A stretch of 64,000 bases of DNA from NCBI GenBank assembly GCA_015179025.1, contig WHUX01000092.1:124001-188000 (forward strand). The letters are read 5' to 3'. Numbering within the stretch: position 1 is the first letter of the stretch; the number at the start of each line of letters is the position of its first letter. A program made the translations under genes and the position numbers. Below are positions 11,863-23,623 of this stretch, in pieces. The notes beneath the pieces were generated by a model, which worked only from the letters and a program-made list of their open reading frames with translations, made no database searches and was not told the DNA's origin. Source of the DNA: Terfezia claveryi (lineage: Eukaryota; Ascomycota; Pezizomycetes; Pezizales; Pezizaceae).

Positions 11863-12540
11863 TTACGCAAAAAAATCCATAGATCGCCGAGCACCAATGT
11901 GGTTCCTCCAAATCACTTCCCATTCCCTGCCTTTTCCACCCTCAATCTCCTTACACCACAAGATGTGCTGCATTCGAGAGTCTCTCCGCTCTTGCACTGC
12001 CAGTCATCCAACTTCCCGGTGTGATGTAGCCAGTACTTGAGGGGGGGTTCGTCCGTGACTATACAGGTGAGACATTTTAAGCTACTCCGATCCCATTCTT
12101 TGACTTGCTTGCCCTTGAGATGGATCTTGAAGGCTTGTATAATACCTGCCGGCTAGGCCAGTGCATTAGTTTGCCTGTTGAGACTCCCTCCTTGGCTTTT
12201 TCAATTTCCCCATATATGCCGCTATGTCCTTTTACCCACATAATGGTCCTTGGTCTCGTGGGGGTCATTTATACAACTCTTTCGTCGATCAATGACCGCA
12301 GGCGGTCATATTGGAGCTGCGCAATCATTGCTATAGCTCCTGGGCTCTCCAGAGTTACTGTGTCCCCTTTCTCCCATCCCATTGCTGCGCCTAGCATCTC
12401 TGCATCCAGGACCGTTGCCATGTTACCTAACCAGGTGTATTCTTTGGAGATGATGGCAGCAGTGACATCTTCTATCCACTTGCCATCTGTGTATACGACT
12501 TCTTTCCTGTGTTTCCACTCCACCACCTTCACTCTGGTGC
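11863..12540 (-). pseudogene. LINE (non-LTR retrotransposon) RNase H and C-terminal fragment
   Basis: Reading the minus strand from 12540, the first frame holds VVYTDGKW, then LDAEMLGAAMGWEKGD and IAMIAQLQYDRLRSLI. The next frame holds TIMWVKGHSGIYG. These are the DG, E, and W-V-x-G-H-x-G elements of the RNase HI domain found at the end of ascomycete LINE ORF2 proteins. Further on come WDRSSLKCLT, WLHHTGKLDDWQCKSGET and WCKEIEGGKGREWEVIWR, the usual C-terminal Cys-rich end of such elements, stopping at 11865-11863. At least three frame changes interrupt it and no reverse transcriptase remains. It is a dead 3' end of a LINE. Confidence 0.7.
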
Positions 12541-15081
12541 TACTCGGCTCTGTGGACAGCAGCTATCGTAATTCTAGGAGTACGCACTATACACTTGCCT
12601 GGTAGTAGATATTTTTCAATTAAGCATTAACCGCGTCAATTTAACCTGGCGATGCTGAGGAATTAGAACGAAGGCGAGAGCTGGCAGGCGGGAAGTTGCA
12701 TAGCAGACAAGGCATTCTAGACCGTGCAGGGAAGCAAATTGCCATTATATCCTTCTGGATTCCTGCATTTCTGGAGTGAGATATGCTTCTTTTTCCTACA
12801 TCTTCTGGTTGGCACCTTCTGAGTTTAGAGGGTGGCTCGTTCAGTAGCAATTCGCATGCGGCCCTTCCTACCTCGCCTGAGGAAATACCATATATGTATT
12901 TTGTACTCCCAAAGTTCGAGTGTTTTGAACCGGTAAAACCTGAAGAGATGTTCTAGAAGTATATTTCAGCCCCTACACCCCTACAGCCAGCACGAACCTT
13001 ACGCACTTTGTATTAGTCTACTCGACTGTCAGCTAGCACCCGCTACTATCCCCATACTCTACAAACTTCTCAGGCCTGCAGCACTCAAGACTCTACCAAT
13101 AGGGCTTACTCAGCTCTGCACCCAGTGCTGTACATAAGCGGCTCATACTTGCTTTGCATAGCACTTTACGTAGTCGGGTTATTCGGGAGACTATCTTCGC
13201 TTCAAGCTTAGAAAACGCCAGGAGGCCTGCAAACAAGAAAATTTATGGACAATAGATAAAGAGCCATGATATACTATCAATAAGCTTACATTAGCATTCT
13301 GTAGTACTGTAACTGAGGATAACCTCCGACGTCAATTATTACCCTGAACTCAACTACTAACCAAATTCCATGTCAAACCTGAGGGTACCAATTACCAGAT
13401 TCTCCTTAGGAGCTGTGGTGGAAAGCTCTAAGCTGGGTTCAATCCTCTACTCCGGGCCTGGAATGATTCTATTCTGCGCAATAGCAACCGTAATTTCAAG
13501 AAGTGCTATACGACATGGCCAAGTAGTTTCGAGCCTTTTTTTTTATATAGCATCATTAATTCACATTCGTTTTCCCTTTCATCTTACAATTTCCATTTTT
13601 CCAGGCCCAATCTGCTACCCACTAGACTACCCCTTGTAGAGTCAGCCTGTGCTCGGGCGGTAGACTATCAACCTAACCAGCATTCGTCCGACCGCATAAC
13701 TGCTGGTAGTTTGGTCGTCGGTTAGTTTTTGGCAGTATGGCCGATAGCCTTTTTTCTCCCCTCTGGCAGGCGAAGTTACCCCCGCCATCGTTCATCTACT
13801 AGGAGGGGAGGCTTCCCAGATTGACAGAGTAGCTCGAGGTTATAAGTGATGCTCCTTGTACTTGGTCAGAGAAGGAATAATTGACATTGAAATCTGTGCA
13901 ATGCTCACGATGGGGTAGGCAACGATATACTAACAAAAAAATTTCCCTTAGAAGAGCTTGATGTAGGGGTCCCCGAGGAAGAGGCAAAGTGGCAAAGGAA
14001 GATCAAGCAACGGAGGTCGCCTGACCCAATAAGAATGATGGTTTGAGGAAGAAGAAGACTATACTTGCAATCCTCTGACTACTAACGCCGCAAAACAGAA
14101 TAACAGAAATAGAACTCGATTCGGACCAAGCCTCTGCAGGTAGGTAATCCAAAAAAAATTGGCATATGGTATGGAGTTCACCAGCAAATCCACACACGGT
14201 CACGAAATCCAAGTCATCAGGTCCGAGATCTACCAGTTGTTAGGTAGACTTTGGTCGAGACAGCCCCAATGATGATGTGAAATTTAGGTATGGGTTGATT
14301 TCAGTAGGGGGTTGGCGAGGAACTAGGGATGTTAAAGCTGTTACTTTTTCCAGTGCATAACGATGTACCCTACAGACCAGCTACAGTTAAATGAGCTCTA
14401 GGCAGTAATGGTACCATCTTTGGTTCCAGATCTACTCCGAATCCAGCGTTTTGATTTCCTTAACAAATTTGAGAAACGGGGCTAGCTATAAATATCTGTC
14501 CCTCTTTTCAAGGTAGAAGCCCCTACTTGCGCATAAGTATATATTGGGTAGATAGCTAGGTGGCAAAATTTTTCATATCTCCCGAGCCTAAACGCTGCAT
14601 ATTGGAGAATTTTGTATGACTGTAGGAGTATGACATTCATAACATCTTTATGCAGGGCCCAAAACTAGCTGTATATCAAAGTTTGGTTGGTGTTGATTCC
14701 AGAATGAATATCATCCAGTTAGAGGGAGAGCTGCGTGCTTTCATCAAAACCATTCAATTTGGGGCGAATTCTCTCTGAATGGACCCTCCATTTCCTCATC
14801 TCCAACCCCGAATCCTAATCCTGATTATGCAGGCCGGATTTGCCTACCAGAGTGTAGGGCATAAAGAATGATTGTTTTTCTGGTTGACGGTGCTCTAATC
14901 TGTAGGCGATGAGGTGCTGTTCTGCCGTTACCCTGGAGTCTTGACATAAGATCGATGCAATGCATAAGTACAGTATGTGCCTGTCACGTGATCCACCCGT
15001 CGCGTAAAACAACCTTGGCGGTGGTGTCACGGCTTCATGTGCCTTCGGTTTCTGTCTTTATAATACAATAATACAAAAATA
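12541..15081. other. Gene-poor stretch
   Basis: No gene is recognised. The block contains short frames without family similarity, an AT-rich background and T-rich runs near 13535-13550. A CACGTGA E-box-like site near 14985 and a TATAATACAATAATAC stretch at 15058-15075 lie just upstream of the PQ-loop gene and may belong to its promoter and leader. Confidence 0.5.
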
Positions 15082-16177
15082 ATGGCCACTGTATTTGATA
15101 CTCTCCTTAGTGGAGGCTCGCCCCATCTACTACCAACGATTCCACCACCGTCAGCTTGCACCTCCCTCGAGAACCCGTCCTGGGCCAACCTCTTGTTCTC
15201 CCTGTGCATCCTCTTCGGTATTCTCGGATCATATATACCTCAGCATCACCGTATAATCTCTCGTCAGTCGACAGAGGGAATCTCGCCATTTTTCCTGTTG
15301 CTCGGTTGTACTTCCGGAACAGGGGCACTTTTGAACATCTTGCTTTTGAGTAAAAATATTTTGGGATGCTGTTGGTACATTGGCGGATTTAATTGTTTTG
15401 CCGCGGGACTTGGTGTTGCGCAAGTCGGGACGCAGTGGGCATGTTTTGTGGTAATGTAGGTCGATATGTTGCACTAGAGCTCGATTGCGGACTTTCGGGA
15501 ATGCCTTGGGATACCGAGTAGTACGAGATGCTGATTATATGACATTTTATAGCATACTGTTGTTCATGGTTTACGTTCCTCGGGATGCCGAGAGTCTTGA
15601 GCTACCTTCACCACCATTACGGAGTTGGAAGAATTCATTCTCGAATACCCATCCTACCGCGTCCACCGCACTTATTGTCACCGTCGCCTGTCTCGTCCAC
15701 TTCGTCATACACCTCATCTTCGCCTTCTACGTCACCGCCATCCGCCCCAACAGCCTCGTCTCCTACGCCAACTTCCTCGGAGTCCAGGCCACCATCCTGG
15801 CCTCGATACAGTACATTCCCCAGATCTTAACTACATGGAAGCTAGGGCACGTTGGCTCTCTTAGTATCCCCATGATGTGTATCCAAACTCCAGGAAGCTT
15901 CGTGTGGGCTATTAGTTTGGCTATGAGGGAGGGTACAGCTTGGAGCAGCTGGGTTACTTATGTCGTGACTGGGATTCTCCAAGGATGCTTGTTGGTGATG
16001 TGTGTGATGTTCGGGATACAGGAAAGAAGGTCGAAGGCGAAGGGTATGGGTACGGTGGTGAACGGAGCCCCGTCAAGATACGGGGCGGTTGACACTAATC
16101 GGAGGGAGCAAGGTGAATATGGGAACGGAGATGGAGGAGAGGAGAGACCGTTGCTGGAGGAAAACAGGATGACTTAG
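15082..16177 (+). CDS. PQ-loop repeat membrane protein
   Basis: The model has two exons, 15082-15455 and 15553-16177, giving 332 residues. The intron 15456-15552 has a GTAGGT donor, a CTGAT-type branch site and a TTTATAG acceptor. Joining in phase 2 links WACFVVI to ILLFMVYVPRD without a stop. Two PQ motifs mark the family: YIPQHHRIISRQSTEGIS near residue 53 and YIPQILTTWKLGHVGSLSIP in exon 2. Together with about seven hydrophobic segments they fit the lysosomal/vacuolar cystine and cationic amino-acid exporter type of fold, so a vacuolar transporter is the likely role; the substrate is not readable. The C-terminal 60 residues are polar and end PLLEENRMT, with an acidic dileucine-like signal fitting vacuolar sorting. 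It has no close neighbours. Confidence 0.85.
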
Positions 16178-18367
16178 ATGGAGAACATTATTGACGTTGC
16201 TTCAGCCAGATTCCTGAGACCTCCATTCTCCCCCCCCCACACCGCGAAAAGGACTATGTTCTTCGATATCCCCGATTGCAAATGAAGCTACTGTGTATAT
16301 TTATACACCAATGGTTGGGGTGTGTTGAGGAGTTTGCATAAGGGTATAATAATCGCTTTCCCAGCACTATTAGCCTTAATATTCAGCATCTATCACTACC
16401 ATTGGTTGGGTTTTGGAGGTGTTCTTTTATTTCTGTACACATGATACAGTTCTTTGTCCACTGGTACGAGTTCATGTCTATTACCATGCTCTTTTACGTT
16501 TGTAGTCTCAGATTTCTTCACGTCAACCTATTAGTAATTGCACAATTGGTCTCCAAAGTCTTGCTTATTGGCCCTTTGCCGCTGGATGCAGTTTACCATA
16601 ATCAAGTGTCTCTCTCCGGGTTGGTCTCCAAAACGATGTAGTTGTATGTAGAATACACTACAAGCTCCAATCGCTACGGGGGTGCAAAGAGCTAATGTAA
16701 GTAAGTTGCCTCCCAATACCCTTGCCCCTCCCAACGCCCTGCACCCTGACCATGGCACTGAATTCTTTATTTTTAGGTTGCATGCCTATCCAAGCCGCCT
16801 CAATTCAAACCAGCTTATCCATAAGCTGAGCGTCTCCCGCACGTCTAAGACAGCAGAGTGCTATTGATTGGCGGTTACTGAATCGAGTTTTCTCTCGGAT
16901 CCCTTCGGAGTAGAGCCCACTAGAACCCTGCCTGAAAAAAAGGGTTAAAGATATTTGGAATCCTGATTGATCACATTCTTCATCAATGGAAGGCCCAACA
17001 GTGGTACATATGGGGCACGCCATGCCCCCCCCCCCCCCCCCCCCCGGGGAACTGCTTACGTGTTCGAGAGCAGACTGTTGGGTCGATCAATTGGAAGAAA
17101 AGTGATTTGTGCCAGAATTGATAGTTATGTTTTGTGAATCGAGGCTTTCCCCTTATCAGAAAAAGTGCCGTAAAAGGAGAGATTACACGATGTCTTGATG
17201 TTTCTCTCCCGATCAATGTCGCGTCATTACGGGGGTGCTGGGGTGAAGAAACAGCTAAAAGCTTATAGTGCTACAACAGGATTTCTTGTGAGGTGATTTT
17301 GTTTATTGACGATTGCAAACCAGATTGGAGGATTACGTCGCGAGTACGTACCGCACCACTACCCCATTGATAAAGGGTTAATCTAACGTATCAGGTATTT
17401 TTGGTTACCGCACCCGGAATCCTACTACTGGGATGTGCGCTTTTGAGACATGAGAATATAACGACATTGGATACTCCGTACAAAGAGGACTATGCACGAA
17501 CGCCACAAAAAGCATCGCGGCTTATTCCGTGCAGTCCTTCGAATCCATTCAGCTGGACGCAGTAAGTCGATGCACACACTACGCGCCAAAGGTTCAGCAG
17601 CCTGGTTAAGATACAGCGTCTGTTCGAGCCAAGTGGCCGTTGACCGTCATTTTAATTGCGATTATGTAGTTCTTCCATGCCCACCATGGTACCTACTTTT
17701 TGGGTTCGCCTCCAGTGTAACGGTGCTAGTGCCCGGTGGTGCCCGCACAGCCAACCAACGTGGGGTTCACTTGACGATCGCTTTGTCAGGGGATCTACAT
17801 GGAATCTACGTGAATGGGGTTGTGATTAGCAAAGGCTGAGAGGCATGCGCCCGTTTTCTCCGAAACGAGCTAGGCACATCATTAGATGGAATCATGCAGA
17901 GCCGTTGCTGGACAGCCCTTCCGCTGCAGGTCGATGCCTTCGCCGAGACAGTGCGGTTGAGACATGCGAATTGACAGACCAATCCCCAACACCTTGCACC
18001 ATATTATGTACATTTGGACGCAGCCGTTGTGGGCTGAGGTTGAGAGAGCTAAACAAGTGGACGCTGGCATGATGTGTGATGTGGATGGTCAGATTTGATG
18101 TTGCTGAGGAAAAAGTAAATGTGGAGTGGAGACTTATGGTGTTGTATAATTATATAGCTGCAGTAGAACCATATCCTACTGTGCTGGTTCTTGACACTAG
18201 GGTTTATTTCTTATCTCCTATACCACTGCTACAGCCAACAGACAGGCAGATAGTCCTATATTAGGCCAGGCAGAATACCCGACCGCAGTTCTCACTTCCA
18301 TATATCTCAATACGACAAGTGCCACTCGGCCAAGTGCCACTCGCCACGAGGTACATTCAGCTTTGTT
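16178..18367. other. Gene-poor stretch with a 21-nt poly(C) tract
   Basis: No gene is recognised. The most distinctive element is C21 at 17025-17045 followed by GGGG. A TACTCCGTA motif lies at 17472-17480. An imperfect 15-bp tandem repeat (CAAGTGCCACTCGGC twice) lies at about 18316-18345, just upstream of the next reading frame. Confidence 0.5.
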
Positions 18368-19111
18368 ATGCTAATGCCCTTCGCAATGCTCCACCCACCG
18401 AACATGGCAGCCCTGCCACATGTAGAATACGCCTGCCCCCACTATTGCAACAACCCCAGACCGCGATTCAGCGAAACTCAAGCGGAACGAGAATCTTCTT
18501 CCCCCCGAAGAACCTCTTCTGCCTTTTCAGCAAATTCTATTGCTGCTTCTTCAACCCCAAGACACAGGACCGAGAGCAAACGGCCGAAAACACCACATGC
18601 TCGGGAAAAGAAGGAGAGGACTCCAATTTCATCCTATATAATTGCTGCATTGGCCGGATGTTCACAATATGGCGTTGCCTTCCCCGCACCGGGGCCCACT
18701 ATGAATTTCACTCCAGCAACACCACATACCCCATCGAGAGCGGAACAACGACAGAGGCTGCAAGCTGCTGCTGGTTCTCAAACTACGCGGTTTATTGAGC
18801 ATATTGCAGAACCGGAGAAGGTCCGGGGGAAGAGAAGGGAAAAGGTTAGGAGATATGCGAAGAAGGTGGGAGACTGGATTTCTAGCCTGTGTTGGCGAGA
18901 TAATATCAAGGAGAAACACTCCAGAAGTCGGATACAGTCAGAGGAGGGAGCAAGGCTCGCAGAGAAGCATACTGCTGCGAATGTAGCGGGAAGGAAGTTC
19001 TCTAGTGCTTCTGAGATGACGCTCGTTGAAACTATGGGGCTCCAGAGAGAGGAGATTCTTGTGCGCACTCATCCGCGAGTATCTCCTGCTAGGATTTACA
19101 CTGGCCACTAG
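18368..19111 (+). CDS. Hypothetical basic, Ser/Arg-rich protein
   Basis: This is an uninterrupted frame of 247 codons. I do not recognise it. The first 80 residues are Ser/Pro/Thr/Arg-rich and look disordered. A short, mildly hydrophobic stretch (SSYIIAALAGCSQYGVAF) follows. From about residue 110 the protein is highly charged, with KVRGKRREKVRRYAKKVGDW and further R/K-rich sequence that could form helices and carry nuclear-localisation signals. An internal Met, in MNFTPATPHTPSRAEQ, could be the true start, which would leave a more regular 137-residue protein; an unseen 5' intron is also possible. Because the region around it is gene-poor, it may be a lineage-specific gene or a chance frame. 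Confidence 0.35.
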   Translation: MLMPFAMLHPPNMAALPHVEYACPHYCNNPRPRFSETQAERESSSPRRTSSAFSANSIAASSTPRHRTESKRPKTPHAREKKERTPISSYIIAALAGCSQYGVAFPAPGPTMNFTPATPHTPSRAEQRQRLQAAAGSQTTRFIEHIAEPEKVRGKRREKVRRYAKKVGDWISSLCWRDNIKEKHSRSRIQSEEGARLAEKHTAANVAGRKFSSASEMTLVETMGLQREEILVRTHPRVSPARIYTGH

Positions 19112-21473
19112 GCAGCGTTCTTTCTTCCTTCCCTCTTGCGTACCACGCTCTAGTTTGCCCACGCATGCATGGTCAGAGCAATCTATTAAACTCACTCGAA
19201 AAGCTGTGGTTAGAAACGATCTTGCGCGCGGGTCTTGTCCCTGCATGTGCATGTGCTTGTGCTTCAAGTTTTAAATTTGTATATGGCGAAATCATCATAA
19301 ACAAAGAACGTCAAGGCTTCCCCATTCTAATGGGGGGCTGGCCTTCGCCGATTTGGTTTGCCTGGCAGACCTGCCACCTCATATAACTCAACCCGAATAC
19401 GTCGCGGGGCCTTCAATGTATGCTGCCATCCATCAAGTCCGAATACAGCATGTACATGCTGGTGGAACCAAGCTCTGAAATATAGAAATATATTATGTAT
19501 TCCCTGCCCGGGGCCGGTTTCTCCCCCCACGGAAGCCCACGCAAAAACACGGCATGTTGCTGTTTTTATGTGGGGGTAGTAAGTTTTAGTATATGTTCAC
19601 GGCACTATGCAAAATCCCCCTCCCCATATATATATGTATGTTCATGAATGGTTAATTTCCGTATATTGTAATTTTCCCGTCTCTTAATATTGAGAATACT
19701 CACTTGATACCTCACCCCACGTATGTACCGTGTTGCCTGTTTGCTTTGCATACTTCTCAACCGTTCCGTGCCGTCTTTGACCCTTTTGGGTGAATATATT
19801 TTCTCACAGATACTTCGCCTGATTTCGACCACTTGAGAAGATATATTTATCGATAGATTTGAACCGTTGCTGCCAAATATCAATTTTTGATCGTATGTGA
19901 TTGTTTCCTCTGCCACATACTTACTTGAGCACTTTTTTATCCTTTACTTGATCTTCCAATGTGTTCGGGGACCGCTGTAGGTGGCTTTGAACCTGGACAA
20001 GTGCTGTACTTGCCCCATATTTCCTTACCGTTACCATTTAGGTACCTGCTACAACTTTATAATGGAACCTACAGTATTGAACGTAGTCTCAGAATATCAT
20101 GTGCATTTTCTCGGCTAGGAGTGAGTAGCTATAGATATTTTTCGTTATTCCAACCTTCGTTACTGCGAGTGTGCATGTTTCGCTCCAGCTCTGATATTGA
20201 TACATATGCAGAATAAACGTGGCGGATAATTCACACATGGCTATTTGAGACACCTAAAATTCTAAAAGATATAAAGTAACGATGTCACGTACTGATGCCG
20301 AGCCAAGCGATTCATGCCAAGCACTACCTATCGTAAAAGTAACCCAATGAGGAAGTGTACATGAAAAACTAGTCTAGTTCCGGCCATATTCCTCTCCATC
20401 GGGAAGTTAGTTCTCAAGTCAGGGTATATGGTTACTTTACCTAAAATTAACCTATTGTTCTCAGTGCTATGGCCTTCTCTCAATTTACTTTGACGCCGCC
20501 AGTGTACAACGACTTATTTGTCCAGGCAAACTTCACCTGATCTCAACATGTATGTATGTATGATTTAGGTATCAAGCGCATAACCACGAAAAAGGCCAGT
20601 TGGAGGAAGGGATATTTTTGTAACAAAATATTACGCGTCCAGTAAGTACATACATACATACATACATATCTACATATGTATAACCATAACCAAGCCTAGG
20701 GTAAATAACTTCAAAATTTATCCTAAAATCCCCCCCCCAAAAAAAAAAAAAAATTAAATTTAAAAAACACCATATATCCAATCGAACAATTCTAAACATG
20801 ATGAAGCTTGCCTATGTACAGTATGTACAGTAGAAGAATTGCTTGTATCCTATATATTCTCATTCTAACGGACCAAAAAAAAAAAAAAAAAAAAGTAATC
20901 TAGATAAGAGAATGCGACGGCACAGAAATATAATTACACCAAAATGACACAGAGGGAAAAAATTAATTAAAATTTTTTTTTTTTGTTTTTGGATGAGTTC
21001 AGGGTAAGGCCTTACCATGGTTATGTAGTTGAGAAGATTGCAATTTCACAACAATTTCTGTATCTAATTTGCGCGCATCGGGCCATCCCCACTCTGGGGC
21101 CGCACAACGTGTAAATGCCAGAGAAAAAAAAAATTGCTTTTTCAAGTCCTTTTCCCTCTGCGCATATTACTGAATACCGGAGATTCCCTAAGTAACAGAA
21201 GAGGGGGACGATTGGGATCTTCATGCAATAGTATTATTTTGGCCTCACACCCTTTTGTTCATAGTAATATCCGCAGAATTCCACTTCCATTTTCTCTGAC
21301 ATACCACAAAAGGCTGAAAAAAATATAAACAGAAAAAAAAACGACTGGTGCTCATTACTGACTGTTACAAACTCCCATACATAGAGACCAAAAAAAAATA
21401 CAAGCCAACAAAAATAAACAACACATGATTTGTAAGTACATGAAAATCCCCCTCTCCCCTACTTAAACCCCCA
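19112..21473. other. AT-rich intergenic region, no gene recognised
   Basis: The 2.4 kb hold only simple sequence: a (TACA)n microsatellite at about 20645-20668, a C9-A15 junction at 20741-20754, an A-tract near 20875-20894, and T/A runs at 20970-20985 and 21120-21135. The right part is the 3' flank of NUP49. Confidence 0.55.
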
Positions 21474-23187
21474 TTACCTCCTCACACTCCTCCCAATATT
21501 CCCCCCTTGCGCCCTCCCTTCCACCTGCGCCTTCACCTCCCTCAACCCCTCCTTCGAATCCACCACCCTCACTGCCGTATCACTCAATGCCTCATAGAAC
21601 TCCTTCAACGCTCTATTCAACCTCCTCACATCATCCTGCCTACCTCCCTGATCCATATCTATACCCTGCGCTCCATTCCCTCCAACTTCGTGTATAACTC
21701 CTCTTTGTGCCAGCTTCCTCGCGGCTTGCACCTCCACACTACGCAGGGAGGCTTCCACCTCGCCCAAACTCTCCGAGAACTGTTGGAGGCGCGCTTCCAT
21801 CTCAGACCCGACTCGGTTGAAGTAGTTTATCATCGCTGCGTTAGAGGTAATGTCTGATTCGTTTGTACTCGTGCTTGACATGGTAGGTAGTGGACCAAAT
21901 ACTTCTGCAGCAAACCCCGGTTGACCAGTACCTCCAGGTGCAGGAGCCCCCGCTCCCGGTACCCCTCCTGACGCAGCCGCAACCGCGCTCTGCTGCTGCT
22001 GCTGGATCAACCTACTTGCATGTGGGAGTCTAAGCAAATCCAGCGTCCTAACACTCAGGCTCGCGTGTTGATCATCCTCCTTCTGATGCTTCACAAGTGT
22101 CTCCAACGCCGCCGCATCGCTTTGCAAGAACGAATTCGTCGTTATAAGCTTCCTCTCCATGAGCTCCGCGTCGCTCCGTACGCTCGTAACCATGTCTCGA
22201 TGCTCGGGGAAGAATGCGCTGAGGGATTCAGATTTTTGGATTTCGCTGACAATGTACTTCTCTGCGGCTTCGATTTCAATGCGGATGGGGTCGGAGAGTT
22301 CGTGGAATTTGTGGTAGGGAGCAAGGTTGTAGGCATCGACTTTAACGCCACCGGGAGGGGCTTGTTGGTTGGACTGTTGGTTGTTGTTGGTGTTCGTTAT
22401 GGTGGTTGAGGGTGCGAAGAGGCTGAGGGTTGGGGCAGTTGAGCCGCTGATGTTTAGCAAGGAGATTAGTACACTGGATATGTTCATGATGGATTGTGTA
22501 GGGAAGGAATGACTGGGTATGATAGGGACGTACAATAAACTCTTCTGTTGGTTCGGCTGGGTACCAGCAGATGTTGATCCTACGTTACTAAGCAACGAAA
22601 ATCCAGGTCCACTTGTGGTTGCCGAAGGAGCTGGGGTTGACCCGAACAACCCTGAGCTAGGCGCGGTAGGAGCTGGAGTCTGTCCAAAGAGCCCTGAGCT
22701 AGGCGCGATAGATGTAGCTGGAGCCGGAGCAGATCCGAATAGGCCAGAACCAGGCGTAGAAGTGGTTATTCCGGCCGCAGGGGTAGACCCAGACCCACCA
22801 AAGATACCTCCTGTTGTAGGTGCGCTTGTGGCTGCGGGGGCGGCTCCGAATATACCCCCCGTGGAGGGCACGGAGGTTGTGGTCGCTGCTGCTGGAGTGG
22901 TGCCGCCAAAGAACCCACTGCCAGTGCCTGCTGCTGGTCCGGTAGGAGCGGTACCGAAGATACCGCTGCTAGGTTGGGTAGATGTGGTGGGGGTGCCAAA
23001 GAGGCTGCTAGTATTTGGGGTGCCGCCTGCGCCGCCGAGGCCGAAGTTGCTCCCGGAGGTGGCGCCAGTGCCTGACTGCTGGTGGGTGGGGGTCCCACTG
23101 CGTACATGTTAGATGCATCTGCAGGAATGCGAACTGAGGTGTGGCTACTTACAACATACTGCTGCCTGGAGGTTTTGCGCCGAACAT
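21474..23187 (-). CDS. NUP49: FG-repeat nucleoporin Nup49
   Basis: The minus-strand exons are 23187-23153, 23097-22534 and 22446-21474, giving 523 residues. Intron 1 (23098-23152) has a GTAAGT donor. The start reads MFGAKPPGSSMFGTPT after splicing, a typical FG-nucleoporin beginning. Intron 2 (22447-22533, 87 nt) is a multiple of three and lacks stops; removing it creates KSLFGSTAPTLSLF, an extra FG unit. Its donor is GTACGT and its branch GCTAAAC. The N-terminal 200 residues carry GIFG, GLFG and SLFG repeats separated by Thr/Ala/Pro spacers. The rest is helical and contains PYHKFHELSDPIRIEIEAAE and HRDMVTSVRSDAELMERKL, the coiled-coil part that binds Nsp1 and Nup57 in the central-channel complex of the nuclear pore. 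Length is close to the yeast protein (472). The related p58/p45 family is the main alternative name. Confidence 0.9.
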
Positions 23188-23623
23188 CGTGAAGAGGTGT
23201 AAAGTCTGGGATGAGGCAAGTGGGGGGGAAGGCGGCTTTGCAGAGGCCTGGGGACAGCAATGCAGCTGTGTCTCCGGGTCAATTAGATTGGGTGCTGGTG
23301 GCCGGTGACGGAGGGGGTGATGGAGGGCAGTGATGGACGGTGATGGAGGTGGGCGAAGGAGCAAGGAGAAAAGCCGTGGACTCTTTCTCTCCTGCTCAAC
23401 GCGCTGTGGATAGTGGGTAAGCTTGGGTCTGTAGGCTACGCGGGGCCTTGGCATGGAATGTGTATATCTCAGCATTGCATGAATCTCGGGCACATTAATT
23501 AACATACCTTACATATGTACTCCGTACTAGGGTACCTTACATATGTACTAGGGTACCGTACATATGCAATACTCTTACGGAGTAATCAATACATAAATTA
23601 AAACACATACTTATGGACTACGG
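23188..23623. promoter_or_regulatory. NUP49 upstream region with ACATATGTAC/TACGGAGTA repeats
   Basis: At 23503-23584 the sequence repeats TACCTTACATATGTACT twice, then TACCGTACATATGC. It carries the 9-mer TACGGAGTA in both orientations (23518-23526 reverse, 23576-23584 forward). This lies 315-400 bp upstream of the NUP49 start codon. The dyad arrangement suggests protein-binding sites, but no factor is assigned. The rest is G/A-rich leader sequence. Confidence 0.35.

Noticed and set aside
22519..23112. 197-codon + strand frame rich in Gly/Ala/Pro/Val
   Set aside because: Antisense shadow of the FG-repeat region of NUP49.
22766..23260. Minus frame of 164 codons as an alternative N terminus of NUP49
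   Set aside because: It is out of frame with the FG repeats; the short first exon starting at 23187 gives a proper FG beginning.
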